Origin: 66-474 sp964489055
GTDB lineage: Bacteria > Pseudomonadota > Gammaproteobacteria > Xanthomonadales > Rhodanobacteraceae
Direction of reading: 5' to 3'
Length of the DNA stretch: 64,000 nt
NCBI GenBank assembly: GCA_964489055.1
Contig: CAZAXF010000009.1
Location: 8,121-72,120 of the forward strand
The position numbers and the translations under genes were made by a program. Under the pieces are notes generated by a model. The model worked only from the letters and a program-made list of their open reading frames with translations. It was not told the origin of the DNA and searched no databases. Shown here piece after piece: positions 1 to 8,912 of the stretch (its first letter is position 1; each line of letters begins with the position of its first letter).

Positions 1-2
1 CC

Positions 3-314
3 CCCAACCGCGAAACCGAATCCATGCGCGACGGTTCCGATGCCGTCTCCGACTGGCCGCTGCTGAACGCCATGCTCAACGCCGTCAGTGGCGCCACCTG
101 GGTCAGCTTCCACCACGGCGGCGGCGTCGGCATGGGTTACTCGCAGCACGCGGGCCTGGTGATCGTCTGCGACGGCACCCCCGAAGCCGACAAGCGCATC
201 GCCCGCGTGCTGTGGAACGACCCCGGCACGGGCGTCATGCGTCACGCCGATGCCGGCTATCCCGAAGCCATCGCCTGCGCGAGAGAGAAAGGCCTGAAGC
301 TGCCGATGGTGTGA
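3..314 (+). CDS. hutU: Urocanate hydratase, C-terminal part
   Basis: Urocanase catalyses step 2 of histidine degradation, converting urocanate to imidazolone propionate with a tightly bound NAD+ in the cytoplasm. Only the last 103 residues are present; the gene begins before the window. The signature segments DAVSDWPLLNA and VSFHHGGGVGMGYSQHAG, and the end VMRHADAGYPEA, are typical of the urocanase C-terminus, so the identity is secure. The rest of a hut operon would be expected to the left. A strong inverted repeat follows the stop codon by a few bases and could end the operon. Confidence 0.95.
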   Translation, partial: PNRETESMRDGSDAVSDWPLLNAMLNAVSGATWVSFHHGGGVGMGYSQHAGLVIVCDGTPEADKRIARVLWNDPGTGVMRHADAGYPEAIACAREKGLKLPMV

Positions 315-322
315 TCCATAAA

Positions 323-365
323 GGGGAGCGGAGGCAATCAAGCGCCCTTGATCACCTCCGTCCCC
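323..365. terminator. Inverted repeat after hutU, possible terminator
   Basis: A long imperfect hairpin: a left arm of about 20 bases (ggggagcggaggcaatcaag), a 4-base loop, and a right arm cttgatcacctccgtcccc. There is no clean T-run, so intrinsic termination is only inferred from the position. A related but weaker sequence ending gattgcctccgtcccc lies at 3471-3487. Confidence 0.5.
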
Positions 366-452
366 TTCACAGGGTGGTATTGTCTGTCGCGCGGAGCGGC
401 CATGGGATGCCGCCTGCTTCGGCGCCCTGTACCCGGTTCCAGACCGCATGCG

Positions 453-2537
453 ATGGACAAGCTCTCTTCCCTGCTGGTCGGATTGAAACGCCGCCATGTT
501 TATCGCGTCGCGGTGGTGTACGCGGCGATCGGTTGGCTGCTGGTGCAGATCGTCACCCAGGTCTTCCCGGTTTTTTCGTTCCCGACGTGGTCCGAACGGG
601 TGGTGGTCCTGGTTGTGCTGGCCGGGTTTCCGGTCGCCCTGCTGCTTGCCTGGTTTTATGAACTGACGCCTTCCGGCCTGATCCGTGACGTGACTCCCGA
701 TGACACCGGGGAGGAGCACAGCCGTCCGCGGATCGATCTCGCGATCCTGGCGCTGGTCATCGTCGTTGCCGCCTTGACGGTTGCCCTGTGGCAATGGGGC
801 AACGTGGCTGCGCCGGGGCCGCGGTCGGCGGTGGCCAATTCACCTGCACCGGCCCCGGCGCCGGTGACGGATCCGACCACGCAGGGCAAGTCCATCGCCG
901 TGTTGCCGTTCGAAAACCTGTCGCAGGATCCGGACAACGCCTATTTTGCGACCGGCATGCAGGAGCAGATCCTGACGCAGCTCGGTCATCTCAGTGGCCT
1001 CAAGACCATCGCCCGAACCTCGACCGCGCAATACGCCGCCCACCCTGAGGACGTCAAGAACATCGGCCGCGAACTGGGCGTGCGCCATGTCCTGGAGGGC
1101 AGCGTCCAGAAGGCCGGTGACGAAGTCCGCATCAGCGTGCAGCTGATCGACGTGGACACCCACGAGCAGGTGTTATGGGCCGAGACCTACGACCGTCAAC
1201 TGAGCAACGTGTTGACGGTGGAGAGCGAGGTCGCCGCCCAAGTCGCCAGGGCCTTGCAGGTCACGCTGCTGCCGAAGGAGCGCCGGCAACTGGCGCAGGT
1301 GCCGACCCGGAGTCCGCTGGCCTACGAGGCGCTGCTGCGCGGGGAAACGGCGCAACAGCACGCGCTGGTGAACTGGAAGAAACCCGACATCGACGCTTCC
1401 ATCGCCCACTTCAAGGCGGCCGTCGCGGACGATCCCAGGTTTGCGCTGGCCTGGGCGCGACTCGGCTTTGCCTACGCGTACGCCTTGATCCGGGTCGCGG
1501 ACGTCGATGCGGCCGCGGTGAAGGAGAAGTGCCGCGAGGCCTTCGGGCGCGCGCTGGCCCTGGACCCGGACCTGCCCGAAGCCCACGTCGCCGCGGGCTA
1601 CTATCACATGTGGGGCGAGGACGACTACGCTGCCGCGCGCGAACAGTTCAAGGAAGCGCTGGCCGCCAATCCCCGAAATGCCGAGGCGCAGCTCGCATTG
1701 GGCAAGGTCGAGCACGAACTGGGCCACCTCGACGACGCCGAACTGGCATTTCGCCGGGCCACCAGCCTCGATCCGCGCAACGTGCAGGCGTGGCAAAGCC
1801 TGGCCTGGTTGCTGGGCGATCGTCGCCGCTATGCCGAAGCCGATCGGGTCCTCGTCAAGGCGCTGGGCATCGATGACCACGCCGGCCAGACCTGGGGCCT
1901 GCGCAATGTCCTGAGCTACCCCGCCACCGGCAGCGGGGAGGCCATGCTGGCGATGGTCAACGCCGCGCCGCGCGACGTGCAGGCCAATCCCAACCATCTG
2001 CTCGATCGCGCCGACGCGCTCTACTACGCGCATCGTTATGCGGCGGCCTTGAAGCTGTACGACACAAGCAAGGGCTCTGCCTACAGCGCGGTGCGGCTGT
2101 GCGGACGGCGTGGCGACATCGAGTGGGCCGCGGGCGCGCGCGACAAGGCGAAGGCGACGTACACGCATTGCGTTGCCCTGGTGCTGGCCGATGCCGGCCA
2201 CGAAGACGACGCGAGCGATTGCGCGTGGCTCGGGTGGTTCCATGCCCGGCTCGGCCGGGCCAGCGAGGCCTTGCGCGAAGGCCGGCGCGCGGTGGACCTC
2301 GTGCCGGTGTCGAAGGCATGGGAGGACGGCGCATCCATACTCGACAACCTCGCACGCATCGAAGCCCAACTCGGGCAAGCCGACCAGGCAGTCGCGATCC
2401 TCGATCGGCTGCTGTCGACGGACCACGGCACCACGGTTTCCATCGCCATGGTGCGCAACGGGGTGGAGTGGGATCCGATCAGGAACGCATCTTCGTTCAA
2501 GCGGCTGCTGCAGAAGTATGCAAAGCCGCTGAATTGA
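453..2537 (+). CDS. Membrane-anchored TolB/FlgO-like TPR protein
   Basis: A 694-residue protein. Three hydrophobic segments lie near the N-terminus (about residues 14-38, 50-71 and 95-115), with short charged stretches between. A TolB/FlgO-like alpha/beta domain follows from about residue 142 (SIAVLPFENLSQDPDNAYF, later VRHVLEGSVQKAGDEVRISV). This domain is common in cyclase-related and TPR proteins of xanthomonads and acidobacteria. The remainder is a helical array of tetratricopeptide repeats to about residue 690. The ATG at 453 was chosen because the membrane segment begins just after it; an in-frame ATG at 348 would add 35 residues with no recognisable feature. There is no catalytic domain, so a scaffolding or signalling role at the inner membrane is inferred. 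The partner is unknown. Confidence 0.8.
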   Translation: MDKLSSLLVGLKRRHVYRVAVVYAAIGWLLVQIVTQVFPVFSFPTWSERVVVLVVLAGFPVALLLAWFYELTPSGLIRDVTPDDTGEEHSRPRIDLAILALVIVVAALTVALWQWGNVAAPGPRSAVANSPAPAPAPVTDPTTQGKSIAVLPFENLSQDPDNAYFATGMQEQILTQLGHLSGLKTIARTSTAQYAAHPEDVKNIGRELGVRHVLEGSVQKAGDEVRISVQLIDVDTHEQVLWAETYDRQLSNVLTVESEVAAQVARALQVTLLPKERRQLAQVPTRSPLAYEALLRGETAQQHALVNWKKPDIDASIAHFKAAVADDPRFALAWARLGFAYAYALIRVADVDAAAVKEKCREAFGRALALDPDLPEAHVAAGYYHMWGEDDYAAAREQFKEALAANPRNAEAQLALGKVEHELGHLDDAELAFRRATSLDPRNVQAWQSLAWLLGDRRRYAEADRVLVKALGIDDHAGQTWGLRNVLSYPATGSGEAMLAMVNAAPRDVQANPNHLLDRADALYYAHRYAAALKLYDTSKGSAYSAVRLCGRRGDIEWAAGARDKAKATYTHCVALVLADAGHEDDASDCAWLGWFHARLGRASEALREGRRAVDLVPVSKAWEDGASILDNLARIEAQLGQADQAVAILDRLLSTDHGTTVSIAMVRNGVEWDPIRNASSFKRLLQKYAKPLN

Positions 2538-2802
2538 ACGTCGTGCGGTGATGTCCCTGGCATCGGCCGCGATGCAGGGTGGGGGCGGCTTCGTTCGCGC
2601 GTCGCGGCGCCGGAAAGAGACCCTCTCCTTCGCGCCGTGCGCAGGCGAGAAGCGCGAGGGGATTTTCAATGGACATGGACGCGGGGCTCGTCTAGATTGG
2701 GTCGGCGCCGCTGCCGACGGAGCGGTGGCGCTCGACACGCGGGTGGAGCTGACGGTGGCGATTCCACGTGCTTCAGGCAAGTTCAGGCTGCGCGGCCTGG
2801 AC
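2538..2802. other. Intergenic region
   Basis: About 265 bp between the TPR gene and the channel gene. It is open in the frame of the downstream gene, which could begin upstream of 2803. A degraded GC-rich inverted repeat (ccctctccttcgcgc ... gcgcgagggg) sits near 2625-2665. No further gene is supported. Confidence 0.4.
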
Positions 2803-3474
2803 ATGACGCGCATCGAGACGTTCACGGACGCGGCCTTCGCGTTCGCGCTGACGTTGCTCGTCATCTCGCTCGATCCGCCGACGACCATGCAGGCGCTGTC
2901 CGGCGCGCTCGTAAACGTGCCGGGCTTCGTGCTCGCCGCAACGCTGCTGATGGTGTTCTGGAACGGACACCATCGCTGGAGCCGGCGCTACGGGCTGGAT
3001 GACGGCACGACCATCGTGCTCAGTTGCGTGCTCGTGTTCACCGTCCTGGTATTCATCTATCCGCTCCGCTTCATGATGAGCGTCCTGGGCGGCTCCATGG
3101 CAAGCTTGACGGGGCTGCCGATCGGGTCCGATGTCGGCACGCTGGGCGTATCCGGCATGCGCGATGTGAACCGGATGCTCGTGGTCTACGGCATCGGCTT
3201 CATGACGATGTCGCTGGCGATTGCCTTGCTGAACCTGCACGCATGGCGGCGACGTGATGAGCTGGAACTCGATGCGGTCGAGCGCACCGAGACACGCGTG
3301 GAGCTCGGCACCTGGGGCATCCTGTTCATCGCCGGCCTTCTCTCGGCGCTGACCGCCGCTGCGTTTCCGCTGGCCATTCCCACCGGCGGCTGGCCATACG
3401 CACTGCTGGGGATCGCGGTGCCGTTGTACCAGCGGCGTACCAGAAACGGGACGGGGAGAATCGAGCGGCAATGA
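2803..3474 (+). CDS. TMEM175 family (DUF1211) putative potassium channel
   Basis: A 223-residue integral membrane protein. The opening RIETFTDAAFAFALTLLV carries the family signature R-x-x-x-F-[ST]-D, which lines the pore in bacterial TMEM175 potassium channels. About six hydrophobic helices follow, in line with bacterial members of roughly 200 residues. A role in potassium-selective conductance across the inner membrane is inferred from family knowledge. The frame is open upstream to 2548, but the ATG at 2803 places the signature helix at the N-terminus as usual. The gene lies 265 bp after the TPR gene and converges on mltF. Confidence 0.8.
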   Translation: MTRIETFTDAAFAFALTLLVISLDPPTTMQALSGALVNVPGFVLAATLLMVFWNGHHRWSRRYGLDDGTTIVLSCVLVFTVLVFIYPLRFMMSVLGGSMASLTGLPIGSDVGTLGVSGMRDVNRMLVVYGIGFMTMSLAIALLNLHAWRRRDELELDAVERTETRVELGTWGILFIAGLLSALTAAAFPLAIPTGGWPYALLGIAVPLYQRRTRNGTGRIERQ

Positions 3475-3488
3475 TTGCCTCCGTCCCC
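3459..3488. terminator. Imperfect hairpin between convergent genes
   Basis: The sequence around the channel stop codon contains cggcaat ... attgcctccg, flanked by gggg and cccc arms. It lies between convergent genes and resembles the right arm of the inverted repeat at 323-365. A bidirectional terminator is possible but no T-run is present. Confidence 0.3.
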
Positions 3489-3514
3489 CACAGCGCGGGT
3501 ACCTGCGGCGCGGG

Positions 3515-4939
3515 TCACCTGGCTACGGGTGCCGCCGAAGCCTGCGTCTGCATCTGTGCCTGCTGCGTGTAGTGGCGCAGGATGTCGGCGTAGTTGCGGA
3601 TGCGGGTGACATAACGCACCGGTTCCAGGCCGCGCGCGTAGCCGTGGGGAAGTTTGCTGTAGTAACGACGTTCGCTGAGCAGCGGAAGGACCGTGGCAAC
3701 GTCGCTCCAGCGGTCGGGGTCCTTGCCCAGTTGGCGTGTCAGTTCGCGCGCGTCGCGCAAGTGCGCCAGCCCGATGTTGTAGGCGGCCAGGGCAAACCAG
3801 ATGCGGCCTTCCAGCGCGTCCGGATCCTTCAGGCTCTGGCGCATGTGGGCGAGGTACTCGGCGCCGCCCTTGATGCTGGCTGCCGGGTTCAACCGGTTGT
3901 CCACGCCCAATGATGCCGCCGTGTTGCGTGTCAGCATCATCATGCCGCGCACGCCGGTGGGGCTGGTGGCGTGCGGGTCCCAGTGGGATTCCTGGTAGGC
4001 CTGTGCTGCCAGCAATATGGGCGACACGTCCCAGGTGTCGCCGGCCTTTTCGAACAGCGACTGGTATTCCGGGTAGCGGCTCTCGATGCGGCGCACGTAG
4101 GTCCGCGTATCGACGTAGTCGAACACCTTGACGTGCGCGTAATAGTGCGCCATCAGTCGCTTGAGCGCGCCCTGCTCGCGGTAGTCCTGAAGCCAATCGT
4201 CGAGACTGTGACGCAGCTTGTCGGAGCCGTGCGGCAAGACCCAGGCCAGCGATTGCGATCGGGTCAGGTCGAAGGCCACCTTGAGGTTTGGGAAAAACCG
4301 GCGATTGATGGCGACGATGTCCGAATCCGCGATCGTGCAGTCAAGCTGCGCCTTCCAGACCTTGCGCAACAACTGTTCCGTACCCACGCTGGCATTGGTG
4401 CGCCAATGCAGGTCCGGATGGGTCTTGCGCAGGGCCTTGAGCCGCGTCACGTAGCTGCTGTCGGCAATCACTTCGAGGTCGACCTTGGCCAGGTCATCCA
4501 CGTCAGCCGGAATCGTTCCGTCACGCCGGCACACCACTTGTTGCCGGATCTGCTGGTAGGGCGGGCCGAAGTCGAACTGCTTCTTGCGAGGCGGCGTCAC
4601 CGTGATACCGGCGGCGACCAGGTCGCCTTTTCCTTCTGCCAGTGCATGCAGCAAGCCGGCCACGGAACGCTTGATCACGAACTTCGGCTTGACCCCGATC
4701 GAGTGCGCGTAGGCGCGCACCATGTCGTATTCGGGACCGGTGGGTTGGCCGTCACGACCGATGTAATAGGTGGTCGGGGCGTTGCGGGTCAGCACCACCA
4801 GCGTGCCACGTTGCTGGATCCGCTCCAGCGCACTGGATCCGGTGTGCGACGTGCAGCCGGACAGCAACACCATTGCCGGCAGCAGCAACGCCGACACTCC
4901 GCAAAAGATCCATGGTCTACCCGTACGCGGCACCGGCAC
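3515..4939 (-). CDS. mltF: Membrane-bound lytic murein transglycosylase F
   Basis: A 474-residue lipoprotein that cleaves the MurNAc-GlcNAc bond of peptidoglycan, forming 1,6-anhydro ends, at the periplasmic face of the outer membrane. The signal peptide ends in a lipobox LLSGC (Cys29). Residues about 45-265 form a solute-binding-protein type 3 domain (GTLVVLTRNAPTTYY, DLVAAGITVTPPRKKQFDF). Residues about 300-430 form the SLT domain, with the catalytic glutamate at 317 in AQAYQESHWDPHATSPTG and the downstream LAAYNIGLAHL. The length and two-domain order match E. coli MltF, where the N-terminal domain is regulatory. It appears monocistronic. Confidence 0.93.
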   Translation of the reverse strand: MPVPRTGRPWIFCGVSALLLPAMVLLSGCTSHTGSSALERIQQRGTLVVLTRNAPTTYYIGRDGQPTGPEYDMVRAYAHSIGVKPKFVIKRSVAGLLHALAEGKGDLVAAGITVTPPRKKQFDFGPPYQQIRQQVVCRRDGTIPADVDDLAKVDLEVIADSSYVTRLKALRKTHPDLHWRTNASVGTEQLLRKVWKAQLDCTIADSDIVAINRRFFPNLKVAFDLTRSQSLAWVLPHGSDKLRHSLDDWLQDYREQGALKRLMAHYYAHVKVFDYVDTRTYVRRIESRYPEYQSLFEKAGDTWDVSPILLAAQAYQESHWDPHATSPTGVRGMMMLTRNTAASLGVDNRLNPAASIKGGAEYLAHMRQSLKDPDALEGRIWFALAAYNIGLAHLRDARELTRQLGKDPDRWSDVATVLPLLSERRYYSKLPHGYARGLEPVRYVTRIRNYADILRHYTQQAQMQTQASAAPVAR

Positions 4940-5044
4940 CCCTTTTGCAACTGCAACGTGTCTGTCACCCTAATGGATTCAACACGCGCATGCAGTGACC
5001 CGCATCCCTGGACCTGATTCGCGTCGAATCCCGGTAAAACCCTC

Positions 5045-5145
5045 CGTTCGTGCTGAGCGTAGCTTGCGTCAGCAAGCGAAGTCGAAGCACCGTTCGACAG
5101 AGGCCCTTCGACTTCGGCGCTACGCGCCTGTGCTCTGGGCGAACG
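5045..5145. repeat. Dispersed palindromic intergenic repeat
   Basis: A roughly 100-bp element bounded by CGTTCG and CGAACG. It contains gctgagcgtag ... gcgaagtcgaag followed by the inverted cccttcgacttcggcgctac. A half copy (cgctgagcgtagcgagc ... gcgaagtcgaagc) occurs at about 11505-11553. It is non-coding and probably folds on both strands. Confidence 0.6.
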
Positions 5146-5221
5146 ATAAAAGTGGCACCGGGATTTGACTCGAGTCAGGTCCTTCGAAGTTCCGGTACGG
5201 TTGCGTTCTGGCAGCCAGTTG

Positions 5222-5947
5222 ATGGCGACAAACCGCACAGTGGATCGACCCATGACCGCAGACGACCGGCAACGAACCCTGACTCCCGACCAGGTACGGA
5301 CCTGGTACGACCGCTTCGGCCGCAAGCAGGACAGCCAGGATTTTTACGCGGGTCCGGCGCTCGACGACCTGGTCGCGCATGCCGGTTTCGAGGACGCCGC
5401 CCGCGTGTTCGAGTTTGGTTGCGGCACCGGGCACTTTGCGCAGCGGCTGATTCGCGACCATCTGCCCGCGTCGGCGCGCTACGTCGGTTGTGACCTGAGT
5501 CCGGTGATGGTCGGCCTTGCCACACGGCGGCTGGCGGACACCGGCGACCGGGCCCGGGTACTGCGCGGCGATGGCACCATCCGGTTTCCGCTGGACGACC
5601 ACTCGGTCGATCGCGTGGTGTCCAATTACGTCCTCGACCTGCTTTCCGATGACGACACCCGGACTTTTTTTGCCGAAGCGCACCGCAGCCTCGTGCCCGG
5701 GGGCAGGCTTTGCCTGGTCAGCCTTGGCCGGGGCGTATCCGCGGCTTCGCGCATGGTGAGTTCCGTCTGGTCCGCGTTGTTCCGCTGGCGCCCGACGCTG
5801 GTTGGCGGATGTCGCCCGATCCGTCTGCAGGAGCATGCCGACCCGGAGCTGTGGGAAACCGCATACGACAAGGTCATCAGCGCTTTCGGCGTGCCCTCCG
5901 AGGTAGCGGTGTTCACCAGCGGTGCCAGGCCGGGTGCCCTTCCTTGA
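5222..5947 (+). CDS. Class I SAM-dependent methyltransferase
   Basis: About 241 residues. The fold signature is clear: motif I VFEFGCGTGHFA, the acidic end of strand 2 in VGCDLSPVMVG, and a later DRVVSNYVLDLL typical of the Methyltransf_11/25 group. The substrate cannot be read from the sequence; small-molecule or quinone/lipid targets are the usual ones for this group. The start is uncertain: ATG at 5222 and ATG at 5252 are both in frame, neither with a strong ribosome site. The 3' end overlaps the convergent thioesterase gene by 35 bp. A palindrome gactcgagtc at 5166-5175 and a dispersed repeat lie upstream. Confidence 0.75.
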   Translation: MATNRTVDRPMTADDRQRTLTPDQVRTWYDRFGRKQDSQDFYAGPALDDLVAHAGFEDAARVFEFGCGTGHFAQRLIRDHLPASARYVGCDLSPVMVGLATRRLADTGDRARVLRGDGTIRFPLDDHSVDRVVSNYVLDLLSDDDTRTFFAEAHRSLVPGGRLCLVSLGRGVSAASRMVSSVWSALFRWRPTLVGGCRPIRLQEHADPELWETAYDKVISAFGVPSEVAVFTSGARPGALP

Positions 5948-6383
5948 CCGCCATGAACCTGCCGGTGCAGCGGTCGCACAGCTTGTCTCCGGCGTAGAGC
6001 TCGCCTTCGACCGTGACCACGTCTTCGGTCGATTCGAGCACGCGCGCGACCAGGCGCACCGGACCGTCGGTCGGGGTGGGACGACGCAGCGTGATCGCGT
6101 ATTCCATGGTGACCGTGCACGGCGGGGTGTCGGCGCCGCGTTGATTCATCAGGTGCCAGGCCGCCGTCCAGTTGCAGTGGCAATCGAGCAGGGTGCCGAT
6201 GATGCCGCCGTTGAGTACGCCGGGAAACGCTTCGTGGTACTTCTGCGGCGTGAACTCGGCGACCACTTCGTCGCCCCGCGGAAAGCTCTTGATGCGCAGG
6301 CCGCGTTCGTTGGCCGGGCCGCAGCCGAAGCAGGCGTTGTGCGGCGCGTAGGTATCCTGCAAGCTCTTTTCCATGTCCGGCAT
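5913..6383 (-). CDS. PaaI/YbgC-like hotdog thioesterase
   Basis: A 156-residue single-domain protein. The N-terminal NACFGCGPANERGLRI is the hallmark of a PaaI-like acyl-CoA thioesterase subgroup. It is followed by a hotdog-fold helix (AFPGVLNGGIIGTLLDCHCNW), with strands ending around residue 145. It probably hydrolyses a CoA thioester in the cytoplasm; the acyl group is unknown. The start is MPDMEKSL at 6383 (or three codons later at 6374); the frame is open further upstream but unrelated to the family. Its 3' end overlaps the methyltransferase gene tail to tail. Confidence 0.8.
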   Translation of the reverse strand: MPDMEKSLQDTYAPHNACFGCGPANERGLRIKSFPRGDEVVAEFTPQKYHEAFPGVLNGGIIGTLLDCHCNWTAAWHLMNQRGADTPPCTVTMEYAITLRRPTPTDGPVRLVARVLESTEDVVTVEGELYAGDKLCDRCTGRFMAVKEGHPAWHRW

Positions 6384-6522
6384 GATCCACCCACGGCGTC
6401 GGCATGGCAAGCTGTCGGCCATGGCGCCGCCATCACGGACAAGTTGATTCGCTGCAACAATGCGGGTTGCGTCAATCCCGCGGCAACCCGTGGCCATCGA
6501 TCAAACGCTGCAGGCACGACTG

Positions 6523-6798
6523 ATGAAGACATCCATTGCCCATGAGCCGTCTTCCCCGCGATTCGTCGCCGTGGTCGAAGGGCAGGAGAGCGTGCTCGGC
6601 TATCGGTTGACCGGCAGCACGATGACGATCACGCACACCAACGTTCCGCCTAGCCTTCGTGGCCGCGGCATCGCCGGCGAGCTCACGCGTTTTGCGCTGG
6701 AGACCGCACGCAAGCAGGGCTGGAAGGTGGTCCCGGTTTGTTCGTACGCGGCAAGCTTTCTCAAGCAGCATCCCGAGTACGACGATCTTTTGGCATAG
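6523..6798 (+). CDS. Small GNAT-family N-acetyltransferase (YjdJ/Gtn type)
   Basis: A 91-residue protein. The core VPPSLRGRGIAGELTRFAL is the acetyl-CoA pyrophosphate-binding loop (R-G-x-G-x-A/G). The end KVVPVCSYAASFLKQHPEY is characteristic of the short COG2388-type acetyltransferases. These lack the N-terminal strands of full GNATs and have no well-defined substrate. The ATG at 6523 gives the family length; a GTG at 6490 is an alternative. It is divergent from the thioesterase gene and close upstream of aconitase, in the same direction. Confidence 0.75.
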   Translation: MKTSIAHEPSSPRFVAVVEGQESVLGYRLTGSTMTITHTNVPPSLRGRGIAGELTRFALETARKQGWKVVPVCSYAASFLKQHPEYDDLLA

Positions 6799-6912
6799 CG
6801 GCGCGACATCCGTCTTCACCCCAGCTTTAGCCACCCGGTCGTACCGTGGAGTGCTTCACGCGGCTTTGCTTGCGGTCGCCGCGCCCGATTTACCCGCGAG
6901 GAGGATGAGGAC

Positions 6913-8850
6913 ATGCCCATGAACGTCGCGCGCAAGTTGATCCGCGATCATCTCGTCGACGGCGACATGACGCCGGGTGAGGAAATCGCGGTCCACATCG
7001 ACCAGACCCTGACCCAGGACGCCACCGGCACCCTGGTGATGCTGGAGCTGGAAGCGATGAAGCTGGATCGGGTCAAGACGGAGCTGTCGGCGCAGTACGT
7101 CGACCACAACCTGATCCAGGAGGATTACAAGAATCCCGACGATCACCTGTTCCTGCAAAGTGCCTCGCAGCGTTTCGGTGTGTGGTATTCGCGTCCCGGC
7201 AACGGGGTGTCGCACCCGGTGCACATGCAGCACTTCGGCAAGCCTGGCAAGACCATGCTGGGTTCGGACAGTCATACCCCGGCGGCGGGTTCGCTCGGCA
7301 TGCTGGCGATCGGCGCGGGGGGCTTGGAAGTCGCGATGGCGATGGCCGGCGAGCCGCTGTACACGAAGATGCCCAAAATCTGGGGCGTGAAGCTCACCGG
7401 CAAGCTGCCGGACTGGGTGTCGGCCAAGGACGTGATCCTGGAAATGCTGCGCCGGCACGGCGTCGACGGCGGCGTCGGCCGCATCATCGAGTACTACGGA
7501 CCGGGTCTTGCGCACCTGTCGGCGATGGATCGCCACGTAATCGCCAACATGGGCGCGGAACTGGGCGCGACCACCACGGTGTTTCCCTCCGACGAGGCGG
7601 TGCGCCGTTTTCTCGTCGCGCACGACCGGGGTGATGACTGGGTCGAACTGGTCGCAGATGAAGGCGCCGACTACGACGTGCACGAAACCATCGACCTTTC
7701 GAACCTGGAACCGCTGATCGCCAAGCCCACCAGTCCCGGCAACGTGGTGCGGGTGGCCGAGCTCGCCGGCCAGCCGCTGTACCAGGCCTACATCGGTTCC
7801 TCGGCCAACCCCGGCTATCGCGACTACGCCATCAGCGCGGCGATGGTCGAAGGCCGGACCGTCAGCGGCCAGGTGTCGTTCGACATCAACCCTTCATCGC
7901 GCGGCATCCTCGCGACCCTGATGCGCGACGGCCACTTGATGCATCTGGTGAAGGCGGGCGCACGGCTGCACCAGGCCGGCTGCAACGGCTGCATCGGGAT
8001 GGGCCAGGCGCCGGCCACGGGACGCAACAGCCTGCGCACGGTGCCGCGCAATTTTCCCGGACGCTCCGGGACGCGCGAGGACAGCGTGTTCCTGTGCAGT
8101 CCGGAGACCGCCACCGCTTCGGCACTCATGGGTGTCATCACCGACCCGCGCACCCTGGACATGGAGTACCCCGAAATCCACGACAGCGACAACCCGGTTC
8201 TCGACACCCGCAACCTGGCCGCGCCGCCACCGCTGGCCGAGGCGCGCAACATCGAGCTGGTGAAAGGACCCAACATCGCTTCGCTGCCCGAATCCGAACC
8301 GCTGCCCGACAGCCTCGAACTGCCGGTGTTGCTGAAGGTCGGCGACGACATTTCCACCGACGAGATCATGCCCGCCGGTTCGCGCGTGCTGCCTTTCCGC
8401 AGCAACATCCCGAAGATCGCGGAATTCGTCTACGAACAGATCGACGAGACCTATCCCATGCGCGCAAGGAAACAGGGTGACCATGCGATCGTCGGCGGCT
8501 CCAACTACGGCCAGGGGTCCTCGCGCGAACACGCGGCACTGGCACCGCGCCACCTCGGTTTGCGTCTCGTGGTCGCCAAAGGCTACGCACGCATCCACTG
8601 GCAGAATCTGGTCAACTTCGGCCTGCTGCCGCTGACCTTCGCCAATCCCGGTGATTACGACAAGCTGGAGCAGGGCGACGTCATCAAGCTGGATGGCCTG
8701 CGCGAATCGCTGGGCACGGGCGACACGCTTGTCGCCTCGGTCGAGGGGAAGGACGACATCCGGCTCAAGCACCAGATGTCGCCACGCCAGGTCGAAGTGC
8801 TGCTCGCGGGCGGGCTGATCAACTGGGTTCGAAATCGCGGCGCGGGCTGA
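6913..8850 (+). CDS. acn: Aconitate hydratase, Aquifex type
   Basis: A 645-residue aconitase interconverting citrate and isocitrate through a [4Fe-4S] cluster. The start has an excellent ribosome site (gaggaggatgaggac before the ATG). Conserved blocks are GSDSHTPAAGSLGML, IIEYYGPGL, and GCNGCIGMG with Cys357 and Cys360, two of the usual cluster ligands. The C-terminal swivel domain carries SNYGQGSSREHAAL. The length matches the short Aquifex/Clostridium-type family rather than AcnA (about 890 residues). An oddity is that the usual first-ligand motif GSCTN reads GSSANPG here, so the third cysteine is not in its standard place; this may be true of the whole subfamily. It probably stands alone. 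Confidence 0.9.
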   Translation: MPMNVARKLIRDHLVDGDMTPGEEIAVHIDQTLTQDATGTLVMLELEAMKLDRVKTELSAQYVDHNLIQEDYKNPDDHLFLQSASQRFGVWYSRPGNGVSHPVHMQHFGKPGKTMLGSDSHTPAAGSLGMLAIGAGGLEVAMAMAGEPLYTKMPKIWGVKLTGKLPDWVSAKDVILEMLRRHGVDGGVGRIIEYYGPGLAHLSAMDRHVIANMGAELGATTTVFPSDEAVRRFLVAHDRGDDWVELVADEGADYDVHETIDLSNLEPLIAKPTSPGNVVRVAELAGQPLYQAYIGSSANPGYRDYAISAAMVEGRTVSGQVSFDINPSSRGILATLMRDGHLMHLVKAGARLHQAGCNGCIGMGQAPATGRNSLRTVPRNFPGRSGTREDSVFLCSPETATASALMGVITDPRTLDMEYPEIHDSDNPVLDTRNLAAPPPLAEARNIELVKGPNIASLPESEPLPDSLELPVLLKVGDDISTDEIMPAGSRVLPFRSNIPKIAEFVYEQIDETYPMRARKQGDHAIVGGSNYGQGSSREHAALAPRHLGLRLVVAKGYARIHWQNLVNFGLLPLTFANPGDYDKLEQGDVIKLDGLRESLGTGDTLVASVEGKDDIRLKHQMSPRQVEVLLAGGLINWVRNRGAG

Positions 8851-8912
8851 TTGCCCGCTACCGGGCCGTCCGCGAGGCGGTCGGTGTACTGTCCCGAAAG
8901 GATTTTGCGCCG

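Noticed and set aside
1173..2888. 571-codon minus-strand open frame
   Set aside because: It is antisense to the TPR gene, Arg/Pro/His-rich, with no recognisable domain; long shadows are expected in high-GC DNA.
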